This document shows positions 38,565 through 49,899 of a stretch of DNA of 64,000 nt, piece after piece; positions within the stretch are counted from its first letter, which is position 1; each line of letters starts with the position of its first letter. The position numbers and the translations under genes were made by a program. Source of the DNA: Proteromonas lacertae (Eukaryota; Sar; Bigyra; Opalinata; Proteromonadidae); contig NGBS01000292.1 of assembly GCA_002245135.1 (NCBI GenBank), positions 62,001 to 126,000 of the forward strand, in the 5' to 3' direction. The notes below the pieces were generated by a model. That model saw nothing but the letters and a program-made list of their open reading frames with translations. It was not told where the DNA came from and ran no database searches.

Positions 38565-38763
38565 AATATTGAACATTTGATTATTTCTTTAATTTTTTGT
38601 ATAGGGGGGGAAACTAAATCATAATCAATAATAATAATAATAAATTAATTTATAGCATTTTGAAATTATTCAATTCCTCTTTATTATTTCTGTTTTGTTA
38701 ATTTAATCAATAATAAAAGAAAGATATTTTTATATACATGCATATATATATATATATACTCTA

Positions 38764-39664
38764 CTAAGGCAAATCTAATGGAGTTAAATCACTGTTTCTT
38801 TTACCAAATACTAACGATCCTGATTCGCTTCTTAATGGAGATTTTGATGCTGAATTTTGATTGGGAGCATGATTTTGATTATTTGGAGTGTTTTCTAAGC
38901 TATCTGGCAGCTTAAACATTGGCATTTGAGATTGAGGCTGTAATGCTGGACTTGGTTTACTAAAATCCGGTAATGTAAATTTTATCATTGGTGAACTCTT
39001 AGTAGCAGTATTATTATTGTTATTATTATCACAATTATTAGATTGTAGAAAATCTGGTAATGAAAAACTTAATAATGGACTTTGTGATGTTGTTGTATTG
39101 TTTGGCATTGTTAATGCTTTAAATAAAGGTGTTGGTTCATCAGTTGGGGCTCGTAACTTTCCGTTCCCCAAATCAAATCTTACTCTTCTTCCAGGTGTAG
39201 TTATTTCTTGTTGTTGTTGTTGTGCGGATGGTGGTGATTGTTGTTGAAAAATAGATGAAGAAAATGTGTTTCTGGGAGATGAAAAATCACAGATTCTTGG
39301 AGAAGGACAGAATTTTTTGTTAGGAGTCAATGGAATGTTATTATTACACTTTATAAGAGGACTTACTGTATTGTTATTGTTATTATTTTGATTCAATTTC
39401 ATTTTTGTGTTAGGAGTAACTGGAGAAACATCAAAGTAGTTTGATTCATTGTATGATACAGTCCCAGTAAACATAGGAGATAAAGGAGTTTCAAATGGAG
39501 AAGGAGGGGGTGGATTTGAGGAATTTGCCTTTGTACTTGGCGAATTTAGTATACTGAATATTGTATTTGTTCTACGGGTCTAATTATTATTTTATTTACT
39601 AGAAATATACTGCAGACGTAGAAGATGTGATGTTCACCGCTTCATGATTCATAGTGGTTGTCAT
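38764..39664 (-). CDS. Low-complexity S/T-P-rich protein with RVxF-like site and repeated xFxLPDF motifs
   Basis: Not recognised. The start is taken as MTTTMNHEAVNITSSTSA (39664), joined by a 31-nt intron to the main exon. The protein, about 280 residues, is largely disordered: Asn, Gln and Ser runs and many S/T-P sites (SPFETPLSP, SPVTPNTK, PSPRICDFSSPR, TTPGRR), as in cyclin-dependent kinase or MAP kinase substrates. GRRVRFD fits the RVxF consensus for docking to protein phosphatase 1. Three copies of a short motif recur: LLSFSLPDFLQ, MIKFTLPDFSK and MFKLPDSLE, each preceded by SP or MP. It has no membrane segment or enzyme domain. A regulatory, cell-cycle-like substrate is a guess from composition. 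Confidence 0.55.
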
Positions 39665-39837
39665 GTACTTTATATTACTACAATAAAAATCAAAATATAA
39701 ATACTTCTACTGGAAGATTATAATTGAATGAAAAAAGAGAAAAATCAAATTTGAGTGATGAAGCTAGTACACCTTAATACACCATTTTTCGTATTAAGCT
39801 GTATTTTTCAATTCAAACGATTTTTATAAGATCAACG

Positions 39838-40652
39838 ATGAGTTTTACTCGTAATATATTGAAATCTGTATTTTATAAATTATTATTATTTTTTAAAACC
39901 TTTATTACCTTTATTTAATAACTCATTTCTAATTTTTATAGGGAAGAAGTCTTGTAAGATGTATGAGTGAATCAGTTGAAAATAATGCAGCTTTTGCTGC
40001 TAGTAGTACTGCATTGAAAGATAACTGTATTGTTTTTTTTGTGATATAATCTTCTCTAGTTGCAAGACATAGACCAGTAATGAATTTATTTATGAAAAGA
40101 CCAATCACTGTAAATGATGTGTTTATAGCTCCAACAGCAACAGTCATTGGTAATGTCACAATCGCTGACTATTCATCCGTTTGGTACAACACAGTAATAA
40201 ATGGTGATTTAGATAAAGTGTTTATTGGCGGTTGTAGTAATATCCAAGAGAATTGTGTAATATCCACAGAATCTCCAAGAGCTGGAGCTCTTAAGACAGA
40301 TGTAAAAGTAGGAAACTATGTAACAGTCGGAAATAGTTGTGTTTTACACAGTTGTGAGATTGGAGATAATACAAAAATAGGAAGAAACTGTACAATCTGC
40401 GAAGGTGCAAAAGTAGGTTCCAATTGCATTATTGGTGATGGAAGTTTGGTACCACCAGAAATGACTATTCCAGACGGTCAAATGTGGGAAGGAAACCCAA
40501 TTCATCATGTAGGAGAAGTAGATGCTGATATGCAACTCAAATTGACAAGAGAAGCTCAACTACATAATTATATGGGTTTAAGACATAGAGCTGAATTTTT
40601 ACCTAATGGACAAAGCTATCAAGAATATTCTAAATTGAATAATTTAGCTTAA
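39838..40652 (+). CDS. Mitochondrial gamma-carbonic-anhydrase-like protein (complex I type), ligands degenerate
   Basis: Three exons give 235 residues. The N-terminus MSFTRNILKSGRSLVRCM is Arg/Ser-rich without acids, like a mitochondrial presequence. The body is a left-handed beta helix of hexapeptides: IAPTATVIGNVTIADYSSVW, VFIGGCSNIQENCVI, VGNYVTVGNSCVLHSCEIGD, IGDGSLVPPEMTIPDGQMWE and GNPIHH. This is the gamma-CA fold carried on complex I in plants, amoebae and other protists but not in animals or fungi. Compared with the archaeal Cam enzyme, the RGD arginine is Asn86, the first zinc His is Ser107, the second is Asn130, and only His135 remains. Zinc-dependent catalysis therefore looks lost and a structural role is likely, as in plant CAL subunits. 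The CAL comparison is from memory. Confidence 0.85.
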
Positions 40653-40733
40653 AACCTAACTTACCTTATATTTTATTACTATTATTTTATGTTGTTATAA
40701 TAAGTTAATAACACACACTGATAATATATATTA

Positions 40734-41315
40734 CTAAAGAGTTAATTCTACATCCTCAGCTTTTACAGGATCTTTCTTTTCAATCTTGAACTTTAAATCT
40801 TTATCCGCCCGTTGACACTTTCTCATATCATACGCATCTTCATTTCCACTATAATAATTCAAAATGTGTTGATGAATAATGTAACCCATCCTTTTATACA
40901 TATTAACAGCAGGAACATTCGTAGTTTTTACATACAAATCAATATAATACATATTGTATCTACAATATAAAAATAATGAAAATATTAAAATACAAATTAT
41001 CAGAAATTGATTCCATATTTCTCATAAATTTCATAGCATAACCATTACATCTAAAATCAGGAGCAACACTCAATACAGATACGTGTCCGTGTTGTGACTC
41101 ATGTTTGCCTTCTACCTTACCAATTCCTATACCAACTAATTCACCATCAGCTACTTCTTCAACTGTGCACATATCTGGGAATTTAGCAAGATAATCGAGA
41201 TAAAAATTCATTGTAAACTGAATTAAATAAAACATGTAGCATATACAGATTCAGTAAATTCATCTAAATTGATAAAATCGATGTTAAATAAATCATTACA
41301 GGTTAATCTTCGCAT
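40734..41315 (-). CDS. NAA20: NAA20, catalytic subunit of N-terminal acetyltransferase B
   Basis: Three exons from MRRLTCNDLFNIDFINLDEF at 41315, matching the NAA20 start (M-T-LR-F---DL---N-INLD-LTE). Then NFYLDYLAKFPDMCTVEEV, ELVGIGIGKVEGK and HGHVSVLSVAPDFRCNGYAM: the GNAT acetyl-CoA loop R/Q-x-x-G-x-A appears as RCNGYA. The last exon reads YYIDLYVKTTNVPAVNMYKR, MGYIIHQHILNYYSG and EDAYDMRK, all NatB-specific. NatB acetylates proteins starting Met-Asp, Met-Glu or Met-Asn co-translationally, with NAA25 as ribosome-binding partner. About 180 residues, as usual. Confidence 0.92.
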
Positions 41316-41401
41316 TTTTAAAAAAATGAAAAATTCAAGATCTGAGTATTAAAATCGCAAAAAATGAAACATTAAATAAATAAATATTTAAACATATTAA
41401 T

Positions 41402-42013
41402 CTAATAATACTCTGAATCTGTCTCAGAAATCTTTTCATTACTTACATCTTTCAAAGCATTCATATTAATAACTTGTAATTCTGGTGGTAATTCAGTGTG
41501 CAACAACTCTTTTTGTTCTAAAAACACTTTCCACACTTCGCATTCTGCAAATATTTGAACCATTGTAAAAAATCGGAATTCTTGGCCAAACGCAGAAGGA
41601 ACGACTTTAGTTAAATCAAACTTCAAATAATTCCACCCGAAATTACAATTTATTGGAATTAAACATTCTTTTTCATTTATCCTTGCTGCACTAAAATCAT
41701 TACCAAATGTTATTCTTCGTCTTCTTCCTTTTTTAGTTTCAATTTCAACATCCAATCTAAAGTATTTTGCCATATTCTTTAAATAAACAATTAACACTCC
41801 CATCGCAGCTTTTCCAGGAATGATCATAGTTGCACCTTTAACAACATGATACACCTCTGCATTAACTTCTTTATCTTGAACTATTTCTATTTGTGGATCA
41901 TAAGCTATAAAATGTTAAAAAAAAATATTAATACGGGTTCTCATAGAATACCTGAGTATTCTATCGACATTTCCATCAACTGGTGGTAATAAAGGAAACA
42001 CCTGAACATCCAT
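41402..42013 (-). CDS. CFAP20-domain protein (cilia-associated)
   Basis: Two exons. Exon 1 (MDVQVFPLLPPVDGNVDRIL) joins, most likely through an intron ending at the TAG before CTTATGATCC, to a CFAP20/DUF667 domain: GKAAMGVLIVYLKNMAKYF, RLDVEIETKKGRRRRITFGN, GWNYLKFDLTKVVPSAFGQE, MVQIFAECEVWKVFLEQKEL and ELPPELQVI. These follow CFAP20 strand by strand (IKNLKKYFTFEV, RRRFRASN, GWNQIQFNL, VQIHANCRIRRVYFSD, ELPAEFKL). CFAP20 sits in the ciliary inner junction; diverged relatives occur in basal-body proteins. The copy is clearly diverged from the near-invariant CFAP20, so it may be a paralogue. It suggests a ciliated life stage. Confidence 0.75.
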
Positions 42014-42112
42014 ATTCAAAAAAATAAAAAAAGAAACGATTAGAATTATATTCGTTACAATAAAAAGTTTGAGAGAAACTTGATTTCATTTTTCTAATTT
42101 TTACTTATTCAT

Positions 42113-44294
42113 TATGTTCTTCGGTTCTAACAACAAAAAGAATATTAGTATGGGAGGGAAAAAGAAAATGATTGTATTTTTTATAGAATATTTTCAATAG
42201 ACTCGTGATGATTTACTGCAAAAAGCTAAGCATAACAAAATAGAAGTAGAATTAAACAAGAAAAAGACAGCAAACTCTATTAAAATACAATCGGTATGGA
42301 GATCAAAGTTAGCTAGAAAGCAGCTGTATAAAGATGGTATAAAACTATTATGAGTTACATTATTAGCTGTTCAGTCAATACCTTTGATTTATAATTATGA
42401 TATAACAAAAGAACTATCCAAAGTTACACAGATATTAGTATTTACAAGAGATAAGTCTGGGACAAGTTTCGAAGAGTTTATTTATACATTAAATGAGATT
42501 ATGACAAAAATAGATTTGAATGAATACTTTAAAGATAATTCTAGAGATATACTGATGTTGAAGTGTTTGAATTTTGCACAATTATTACAATTAGGTTTGT
42601 ATTATATAATTCAAAATATTTCAGACCGTGTTTTATGTGAATCAAATCTATTAAATTATTTTAATTACCTATTTGAACAACAAAATTCTATAGATTTTCT
42701 TTTTTTCATAGGAAAATTTACATTTATGGAAATTATCAATCATTTCAATGTAATTAGAGAATTATCAATATTGTATATCAATAAAAACGATCTGTGGAAG
42801 AATTACATAAAATTACTTGAAATTACTGTTCAAAATGAGATGGGTTTCAGCAATATATACAATACTATTCAAAGTGGATTAATATTAAAAAAATCAAATA
42901 GCATATCACCAATATTTATGGTGATTTATCCAATCATCACAAAATCAACCAAATACTGTGTAAAATTTTGTAATTATTTCACATATCTAATAAATACATG
43001 TAATATCAATTATCCAAATGATTTAATTTATAGTTTGGTTAGTCATATAAATGATAAAATATCATTTTTTTTTCAAAAACATACTTATATATAGTTTTTC
43101 TTTTACTTTCTTTCAAATTAGCAATGGTTATAAAGAATCACTAGAATTAATTAATATACTCATATTAAAAGAAAATAAAGAAGATTTTAATGTTTCTAAA
43201 ATCTATTCAAAATATGTATATATATATAAATATAATATAATATAATATAATTATAGTGTAAAGAGTTGGAAGAAGAAGATGATGATGAATTTGTGTTTTC
43301 TATACCATCATTATGGTTATGTTGTAAATATTCACTCACTATTTTACCTATGAAATATAAACAAATTTGTAATGAACAAATTGTTATATTATATGATAAC
43401 TTAATAAAGAGTTATAATAATAATGATAATGAGAATAGAAATTTCAATATTATTGGATTAAGTGAATTTATTGTGAATTTATTGAAAACTACAAATATTA
43501 CATATATATCCTTTTCTTCTTTTATTAAAAGAGCATTTTAATCATTTCTTTAATTCTATTTTACACTCTTCATCCTTATTACAAAAGTGAGTCATTTGAA
43601 ACGATCAAATTTATAAAGATGATTAATGATTATGATAATCATTCAATTCTTCGCAATTTATTTGAATTACATACAAAATATGATTTATCCAATATACCTA
43701 GAATATTGCAAATCTGTTTCTTAATATTCAATACATTTTATTTACTAAACAATGAACAAAACTACAACAAATATGAGTTTATAAAAGATGAAATAATTAT
43801 TGAATTTAAAACCGTTATTATGCAATATATAAGGAATAATAAAGTTAATATAAGTGATGAGAATGATTTGATTTATATTGTAAGTATTTTACACTATTAC
43901 ACTGTATTATGCAACTTACATATAATTGAAAATGACAGTGTTTTATCTTTACCACTCAACATTGAGAATTTTATGAAGAAAATAAAAAATTTCGATTATA
44001 CAGCTCATGATAAGTATAAAGAAGGGAATATTGAAGATTTAATCTTAAGTATCTTCCCTCAAGTATATATATATATATATATATAATATGATTATTAATT
44101 CTAATAGTTAATACCATTCAGTAGTCGTATAAATATATTCCAAAATTACTTGCACAATTCAATACAATCAGATTTCACTTATAGTTTTCATGATAATGTA
44201 ATAAAAGTTAAAAGAAATCAAATACTTTTAGATACAATAAGGGCTTGTTATAATAAAGAAAGTAGAATATTGAAATTTCCATCTTATGTCAGAG

Positions 44295-44325
<31 letters not shown>

Positions 44326-45567
44326 ATTGATTAGATTGCATTTGTTGATGAATATGGAGCACAAGAAGAAGGAATTGATGGAGGAGGTTTGTTTAAAGAA
44401 TATATGGAGTTATTAAATAAAGAAATATTTGAAGGGAAATATAACTTATTTATTGTATTTTTATATTTTATTATTATTATTATTATATAGTCTAATGAAG
44501 ATAATCTCCTTTATCCAAACCCTTACATTAAACCGAAAAATAAATTAGAAGATTTTGATTGTTCTATTTATTATGAATTAATTGGTAATATTATTGGAAC
44601 AGCAATCAATAGAGGAATTGTATTGAAATATCAATTTGCAGAATTCTTTTTAAACAGAGTATATATTATATATATATGTATATATAGTTAATGGGAAAAG
44701 ATATTTCATTCAGAGAGTTAGAATCATATGATAGGGAAATATATAACAGTTTATTACAATTAGCTAAATCAACAGAGTATTTTTATTATTATATATATAT
44801 AATAATTATTTTTATTTAAATAGTGAAGAGTTGGAATCATATTGCCTTACATTCTCAATAAGTAGAAAAGTGATTAAATTAAATAAAGATAAAGATGAAT
44901 CTTCTGATGATGAATTTATCACTCACGATTTGATTAAAAATGGTAGAAATATATCCGTTACAAAAGAGAATTTGATGAGTTATTTGCAGTTGTGTTTGCA
45001 ATATTATTTAAGAGATGAGATTATTGATAATAGCACTTATATTATTAGAGGATTTCATAATCAAGTTAGCCCTACAGCATTGTATTTGTTTAATCCAGTA
45101 TAATTATTATAGTTTTTAATTTATATTTATTCTAATGTATTTTATATAGGTTGAATTTGGTAATATTATCTCTGGAATTCATGTAGATATTGATATTGAA
45201 GATTTAAAGAATAATACACATTATACTTATTATATTCCTGAAGATAGATGGGTTAAATGGTTTTGGGAAGTATATATATTAGTTATTTATCTTTTTTTAC
45301 TAGATATTAAATGAAATGACTGAAAATGAAAGAAGTGATTTATTACAATTTGTGACAAGTTGTCCAAGAGCTCCATTACTCGGTTTTAAAAGTTTAAATC
45401 CAAAGTTTACTATTCAAAGAGTTAATTTGACGAAAGGGGAAATGAGACTGCCAACAAGTTCGACTTGTGTGAATTTGTTGAAATTACCAGCTTATGATTC
45501 TAAAGAAAAGATGAAAGAGAAGATTTATCAAGCTATCCCTTCTCATACTGGATTTCAGATGTCTTAA
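42113..45567 (+). CDS. HECT E3 ubiquitin ligase, UBE3C/Hul5 type
   Basis: The first exon MFFGSNNKKNISMGGKKK and the next (TRDDLLQKAKHNK, then ANSIKIQSVWRSKLARKQLY) reproduce the UBE3C N-terminus, an MF-FxG start, basic coil and an IQ motif. A long helical middle follows. The HECT domain occupies about 44.3-45.57 kb: FVDEYGAQEEGIDGGGLFKE, YELIGNIIGTAINRGIVLKY, YLQLCLQYYLRDEI, FVTSCPRAPLLGFKSLNP, and TSSTCVNLLKLPAYDSKEKM with the catalytic Cys codon at 45466-45468. The C-terminus IYQAIPSHTGFQMS is typical. UBE3C/Hul5 extends ubiquitin chains on substrates held at the proteasome. About a dozen introns are present, several being TA tracts. The stop codon is close to the promoter of the next gene (184 bp). 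Confidence 0.9.
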
Positions 45568-45751
45568 CCTTATTTTATTTGATATTATTGCAAATATGTG
45601 TTTGTTGTTTATTTTTCATGAAAATAATGATAATATTTCGATATTTAGTTGAAAGACATTCATTGTTCCAAATTCTATCAATAAATATGACCGTTTTATA
45701 ATTTTTGAATTTATTGTATTGAATGATATACTGGAATTAATTAGTGAAAAT

Positions 45752-46658
45752 ATGGAACAGTGTTTAAAAAGTTTGTATATAAACAGATTGAAAGTATTTC
45801 TTTAATTATATAATGTCATTTAGAATATATCTCTTCTGACAACTACAAATAATATAATCGTATATGAAATAACTTGTAGCGAGGATGATAAAAAAGAAAT
45901 AGTAAAAGTAATACTTAAAAAATGTTTTGATACTTCACATTTGAGTGATTTTAAGAACAGAATAGCAACAATAGATTTAGTTTGTTTAGAAAATGATAAT
46001 ATAATAAAAACTAACTTGTTATATGAAAATAATGACTATTCAATCTTATCTAGATATAAAGGCTGTAATGCATTTGAGACATTCGATGAGAGAGAATTCA
46101 AAGAGTATTTTGAAGAAAATGACAGTTATTCTTTGTTTAAAACAATCATTAAAGTCTTAAAAATATTTCACGAGAATGGATTATATCATGGTGGATTAAA
46201 ATTGAGTAATGTTATGATAAAAGAATGTAGTGATGAAAATGATAAAAAAGAATATGAAATTTGTGATTATTTTAATCATTTATTGAATGAAGGAGAATTA
46301 AATATATCACAAAGAAACGTGAATTACCTAAGTCCAGAAGAATTGTTAAGTAAAGAAGTGAATGAAAAGAAAGATTTGTGGAATATTGGAGTGTTATTAT
46401 ACAAAATAGTAAGTGGAAAATATCCATTTGAAGATAAGACAATAATAGCAACATGTATAAGGATAATAAATGTGGTTTATGTTGATATGGATATTGAGTA
46501 TGCAAAGTTATTAAATCCTTTAATTCATAAATTATTGATAAAAGAAAGTGAAAATCGAATATCAATAGAAGAATTTGAAATAGAAATTGATGTTATTAAT
46601 TCTCATATTTTCATTAAAACAGAAATAATTCCATATATTGAAGGTGATGAAGAGAAAG

Positions 46659-46691
<33 letters not shown>

Positions 46692-47192
46692 AATTTGTTG
46701 AGAGAGATTATACTAAATTCATTTCTATAAGTAAAGATGGTAAAACAATCACCAAAACATCTGGAATTGGTTATTCACATTGTTATTTGAATGTGGAATT
46801 GAATAAAGATATTCATCATTTCATATTCAAAATACTACATGGATATAAAAATATTATATTCTTTGGTTGTAGTTTAAATGATTCGTATGACGGAGAAGAG
46901 TTATGTTATGATGAATCATCATGTTGTATTGGATTAAAAAACGATTATTCAAAATTGTTTGGATGTAATGGAAATAAAATGAAAGGAGGTAAAATTGATG
47001 ATATTTTTGGCAAGAAAAGAGTTAAATATGAATTAATATTTAATATGAATGAAAAAACTATTTCAATTAAACAAGGAAATAAGAAAGAAGAAGTGTTATT
47101 ATTCACTAATATAAAAACACCAAGTATATCCATTTGTTAGTTTTATTATTGAAGATGATAGTGTTAGATTGGAAAAATATTGGAAAGAGTAA
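45752..47192 (+). CDS. Pseudokinase with C-terminal SPRY-like domain
   Basis: Three exons: MEQCLKSLYINRLK, 30-nt intron, the long exon to about 47121, then a 31-nt intron and a short terminal exon ending LEKYWKE. The N-terminal half is a kinase fold lacking catalytic residues: YHGGLKLSNVMIK replaces HRDLKPxN and EICDYFNHLL replaces DFG, while SPEELL and LWNIGVLLYKIVSGKYPFED remain. No glycine loop is visible. After a Glu run (46655-46690) comes a beta-rich domain (SISKDGKTITKTSGIG, HCYLNVELNKDIHHFIFKIL, CCIGLKNDYSKLFG, YELIFNMNEKTISIKQ) with SPRY-like spacing, similar to the end of the BTB protein at 52.1-54.2 kb. It is distinct from the pseudokinase-LRR family. Role unknown, probably a binding adaptor. 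Confidence 0.6.
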
Positions 47193-47206
47193 GATATATT
47201 TATTAA

Positions 47207-48803
47207 TTATTTATTTGATTTTGTTATTAATTTACATGCTTCATAAAGGTTTTTTACTTCAACTACATCATAATTGCTTATGTCATTACTTGCACTACTT
47301 TTAACATAATAGCCTTTGCATTTGATAGATAATCCAGCTTCCATATCACTAATTCTATCTCCAATCATATATAACTCAATTTTATCAACATCAAAATCTA
47401 ACAATTTCAATATTCTACTCATTAAAGTTGAATTGGGCTTACAAAGTGAAATTCCAGCATAATCAGAATGACAAGGATATCTACATAATTAAATAATAAA
47501 AATAATTATACTTTGAATGAGGTGGATATATTATTTTATCAGGAATAGACATTATATTACTTGTTTCATCTTTCAATTCTCTACACATCACATCCATTGT
47601 ATATTCTACAGCATTTTCACTAACAAATCCATATCCAATCAAACTTTGGTTTGATATTACTATTACATAATAATTATGTAAATGCAATAATTCTATTCCT
47701 TTTCCACCACCTTCTATTATCTCCATTTCCTAATAAATAATAAAAATACAATATAAATATTGTTGAATATATATATATATATATACTCTATGACCAGTAT
47801 AATAAGCAGGTAATGTTGATATTACTCCATCTCTATCAATAAACACAACACCTTTGTATCTATCTACATTCATCAATCTATAATTCAATATTTCACTTTC
47901 TCTTTCTATTAGACTTTTGCTTTCTATGTTTATATTCATTTCTTCATCAATTTCGATTATATTATAAAAATGAGGAGAAATAGTAACTGATGGTAGTGAA
48001 GTATAATATATATTATTCTCAACTAACATTCTTTCAGTTTTATTGTTATTATAATGATTAGATGATAAAATTATATGTTTTTCTCCTTATTATCTTCTAA
48101 TTTTCTTTTTATCATCTCTCTTTCATATAATAAATATTCATCTTTATCTAATCCTGTCTTAATTCCATAATGCTGAATTTCAATTGATATTTTAACATCT
48201 TCTGATTGTAAACTATCAAGAAATATATTCATTTCTTTATCAAATCTTCTGCTTCCAGTTTTCCTTGTATATTCATCCATTATATCATCATATGATTCAT
48301 CATATTCCATTCTAAACCAATTACACCAATTATCGTTATAAATATTTGTTTGAATTTGGTTTGGATTTATATTACTTTCAGATGTATTTCCAAATATACT
48401 TTTAAATACTGATGGAATATCCTTGTCACCTATTATTACTTTATATGGAGTTTTTTCTACGACAATAAATGAAATTAATTATACTCTTATCTAAAAACGA
48501 TTTTATATCGATATAATCTTCTTTTACTTTATTTAATTCTTTATTCCATTCATCCTCATCGCAAAAGTATGTATTCTCTTTAGAATCACTCACTAAAAAC
48601 AATGGACTTTCAACAAGTGATCCAGTAAATACCATCAAGTCTATTTTGTCATTGACTGTAGATAATATCTTTTCCAATATTTCTAAACTCTATTCATTAC
48701 ACTAACACACAGATTATACCTGTCTACTATTCAACAACACGCTATTTGGAATTCCATCAATGTGATTTCTATAATTCAATCCACCAACATGCATAATTCG
48801 CAT
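47207..48803 (-). CDS. Protein with C-terminal GmhB-like HAD-IIIA phosphatase domain
   Basis: About six exons. The C-terminal domain (47207 to about 47900) carries every HAD-IIIA motif: VVFIDRDGVISTLPAYYTGH (motif I Asp pair), YYVIVISNQSLIGYG (motif II), CHSDYAG and CKPNS (zinc-loop-like Cys and motif III Lys), and MIGDRISDMEAG (motif IV). This is the layout of D-glycero-D-manno-heptose-1,7-bisphosphate or histidinol-phosphate phosphatases, but the substrate here is unknown. The N-terminal part (MRIMHVGGLNYRNHIDGIPN, DLMVFTGSLVESPLFLVSD, VEKTPYKVIIGDKDIPSVF, YTRKTGSRRFDKEMNIFLDS) is not recognised. It may be a second sugar-phosphate-handling domain. All joins keep frame through short introns, including a TA-tract intron at 47765-47786. 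Confidence 0.6.
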
Positions 48804-49023
48804 TACCTATTGAGTAAAAATGAAAAAATGAATAATGAAACGGATATATCAAGCCAAAATATAATGTTTGAGAAAGAATATCTCAATAAATTAACATAAT
48901 ATTATTCTTTCATGGTTAAAGCAAAAACATTTATGATAATACAAATTACACATAATAACAAATTATTCTACTTTCTACTCTTCCATATAATAATCACAAT
49001 TATACCCTATAATAATATTTAAA

Positions 49024-49803
49024 CTATAAATATACAAGTATTACTAGCAAAACAATCACAATATACTTCCACTTTTCTTTCAACATTTCACATTTTAATC
49101 TTTTAGCATTTCTATTAAACTGTTACACTCTCTACAATTAAAATCAACTAAATCATATATATTAACAAAAAATGATATTTCTGTAGAAGATAATAAGTTA
49201 TCTGTTTTGTTAACCAATGATTCAGCTTCTTCATGGTTTTGTATCATAATTTCAATATTACTAGACATTGTGCCTTTAATATCATCTATTTTCTCTTGAG
49301 CCTGTATAATTGAATTAGCTTCTGGACTATTATATCTTTTCATTTCTTTCTTAATTGTTTTTTGAAAATCTCTCATTGCGTATGGTGCTGCTGTACGTAT
49401 AGAATCTTCGTATTCTTTTAAAAATGACTTTCCTATACATTCTAAATAAGCTTATGTTGAATTAAGAAACATTAAATCACTAAACATAAAAAAAGATATA
49501 TAGACAGTTCTTAAAGACATTCCTCTATCACTTAGAGCTATAAAATGGACTGATTCTTTAGTAAAGGAGTGAAAATCCAGTTCTCTAGTAATATAAGTAT
49601 ACTGAAGAATACTCATTATAATGATAAGTCTGCTTTGCAGAGTCATCACTGTAAGAATTGTTCTGGACTATTTTTTCTACTATTTCATCAAAATCATCTT
49701 TCTCTTTTGCTGAAGCATAGTTACAAAGCACAATATTTCTAAAATCTATAGCCACGCATATATACCTTCGAATTATAGAAGTATAAAGTAATTTTTGACT
49801 CAT
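49024..49803 (-). CDS. VAMP7-like longin R-SNARE with Asn at the zero layer
   Basis: Five exons. The longin domain starts MSQKLLYTSIIRRNIVLCNY and continues ELDFHSFTKESVHFIALSDR, MSLRTAYLECIGKSFLKEYE and IRTAAPYAMRDFQKTIKKEM, closely following VAMP7. The SNARE motif is IIQAQEKIDDIKGTMSSNIE, MIQNHEEAESLVNKTDNLLS. A 47-nt intron then leads to FFNRNAKRLKCEMLKEKWK and the membrane anchor YIVIVLLVILVYL. The terminal exon was chosen because it alone gives a tail anchor. Aligned with VAMP7 (AQRGERLELL), the normally invariant zero-layer Arg is Asn (codon 49236-49238). VAMP7-type proteins drive fusion with late endosomes, lysosomes or the plasma membrane. Confidence 0.8.
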
Positions 49804-49899
49804 TAATAAACCAAAAATTAATAAGAAAAAAATAAAGAATCAAATCAAAATCAAACTTTTTATCGTTTTATATTTTGATTTGTTGAATTAGAACAGGTA

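Noticed and set aside
45752-47192. Assignment of this pseudokinase to the A/B/C pseudokinase-LRR family
   Set aside because: It shares only the general degenerate motif positions; the connector and LRRs are absent and the C-terminus is SPRY-like.
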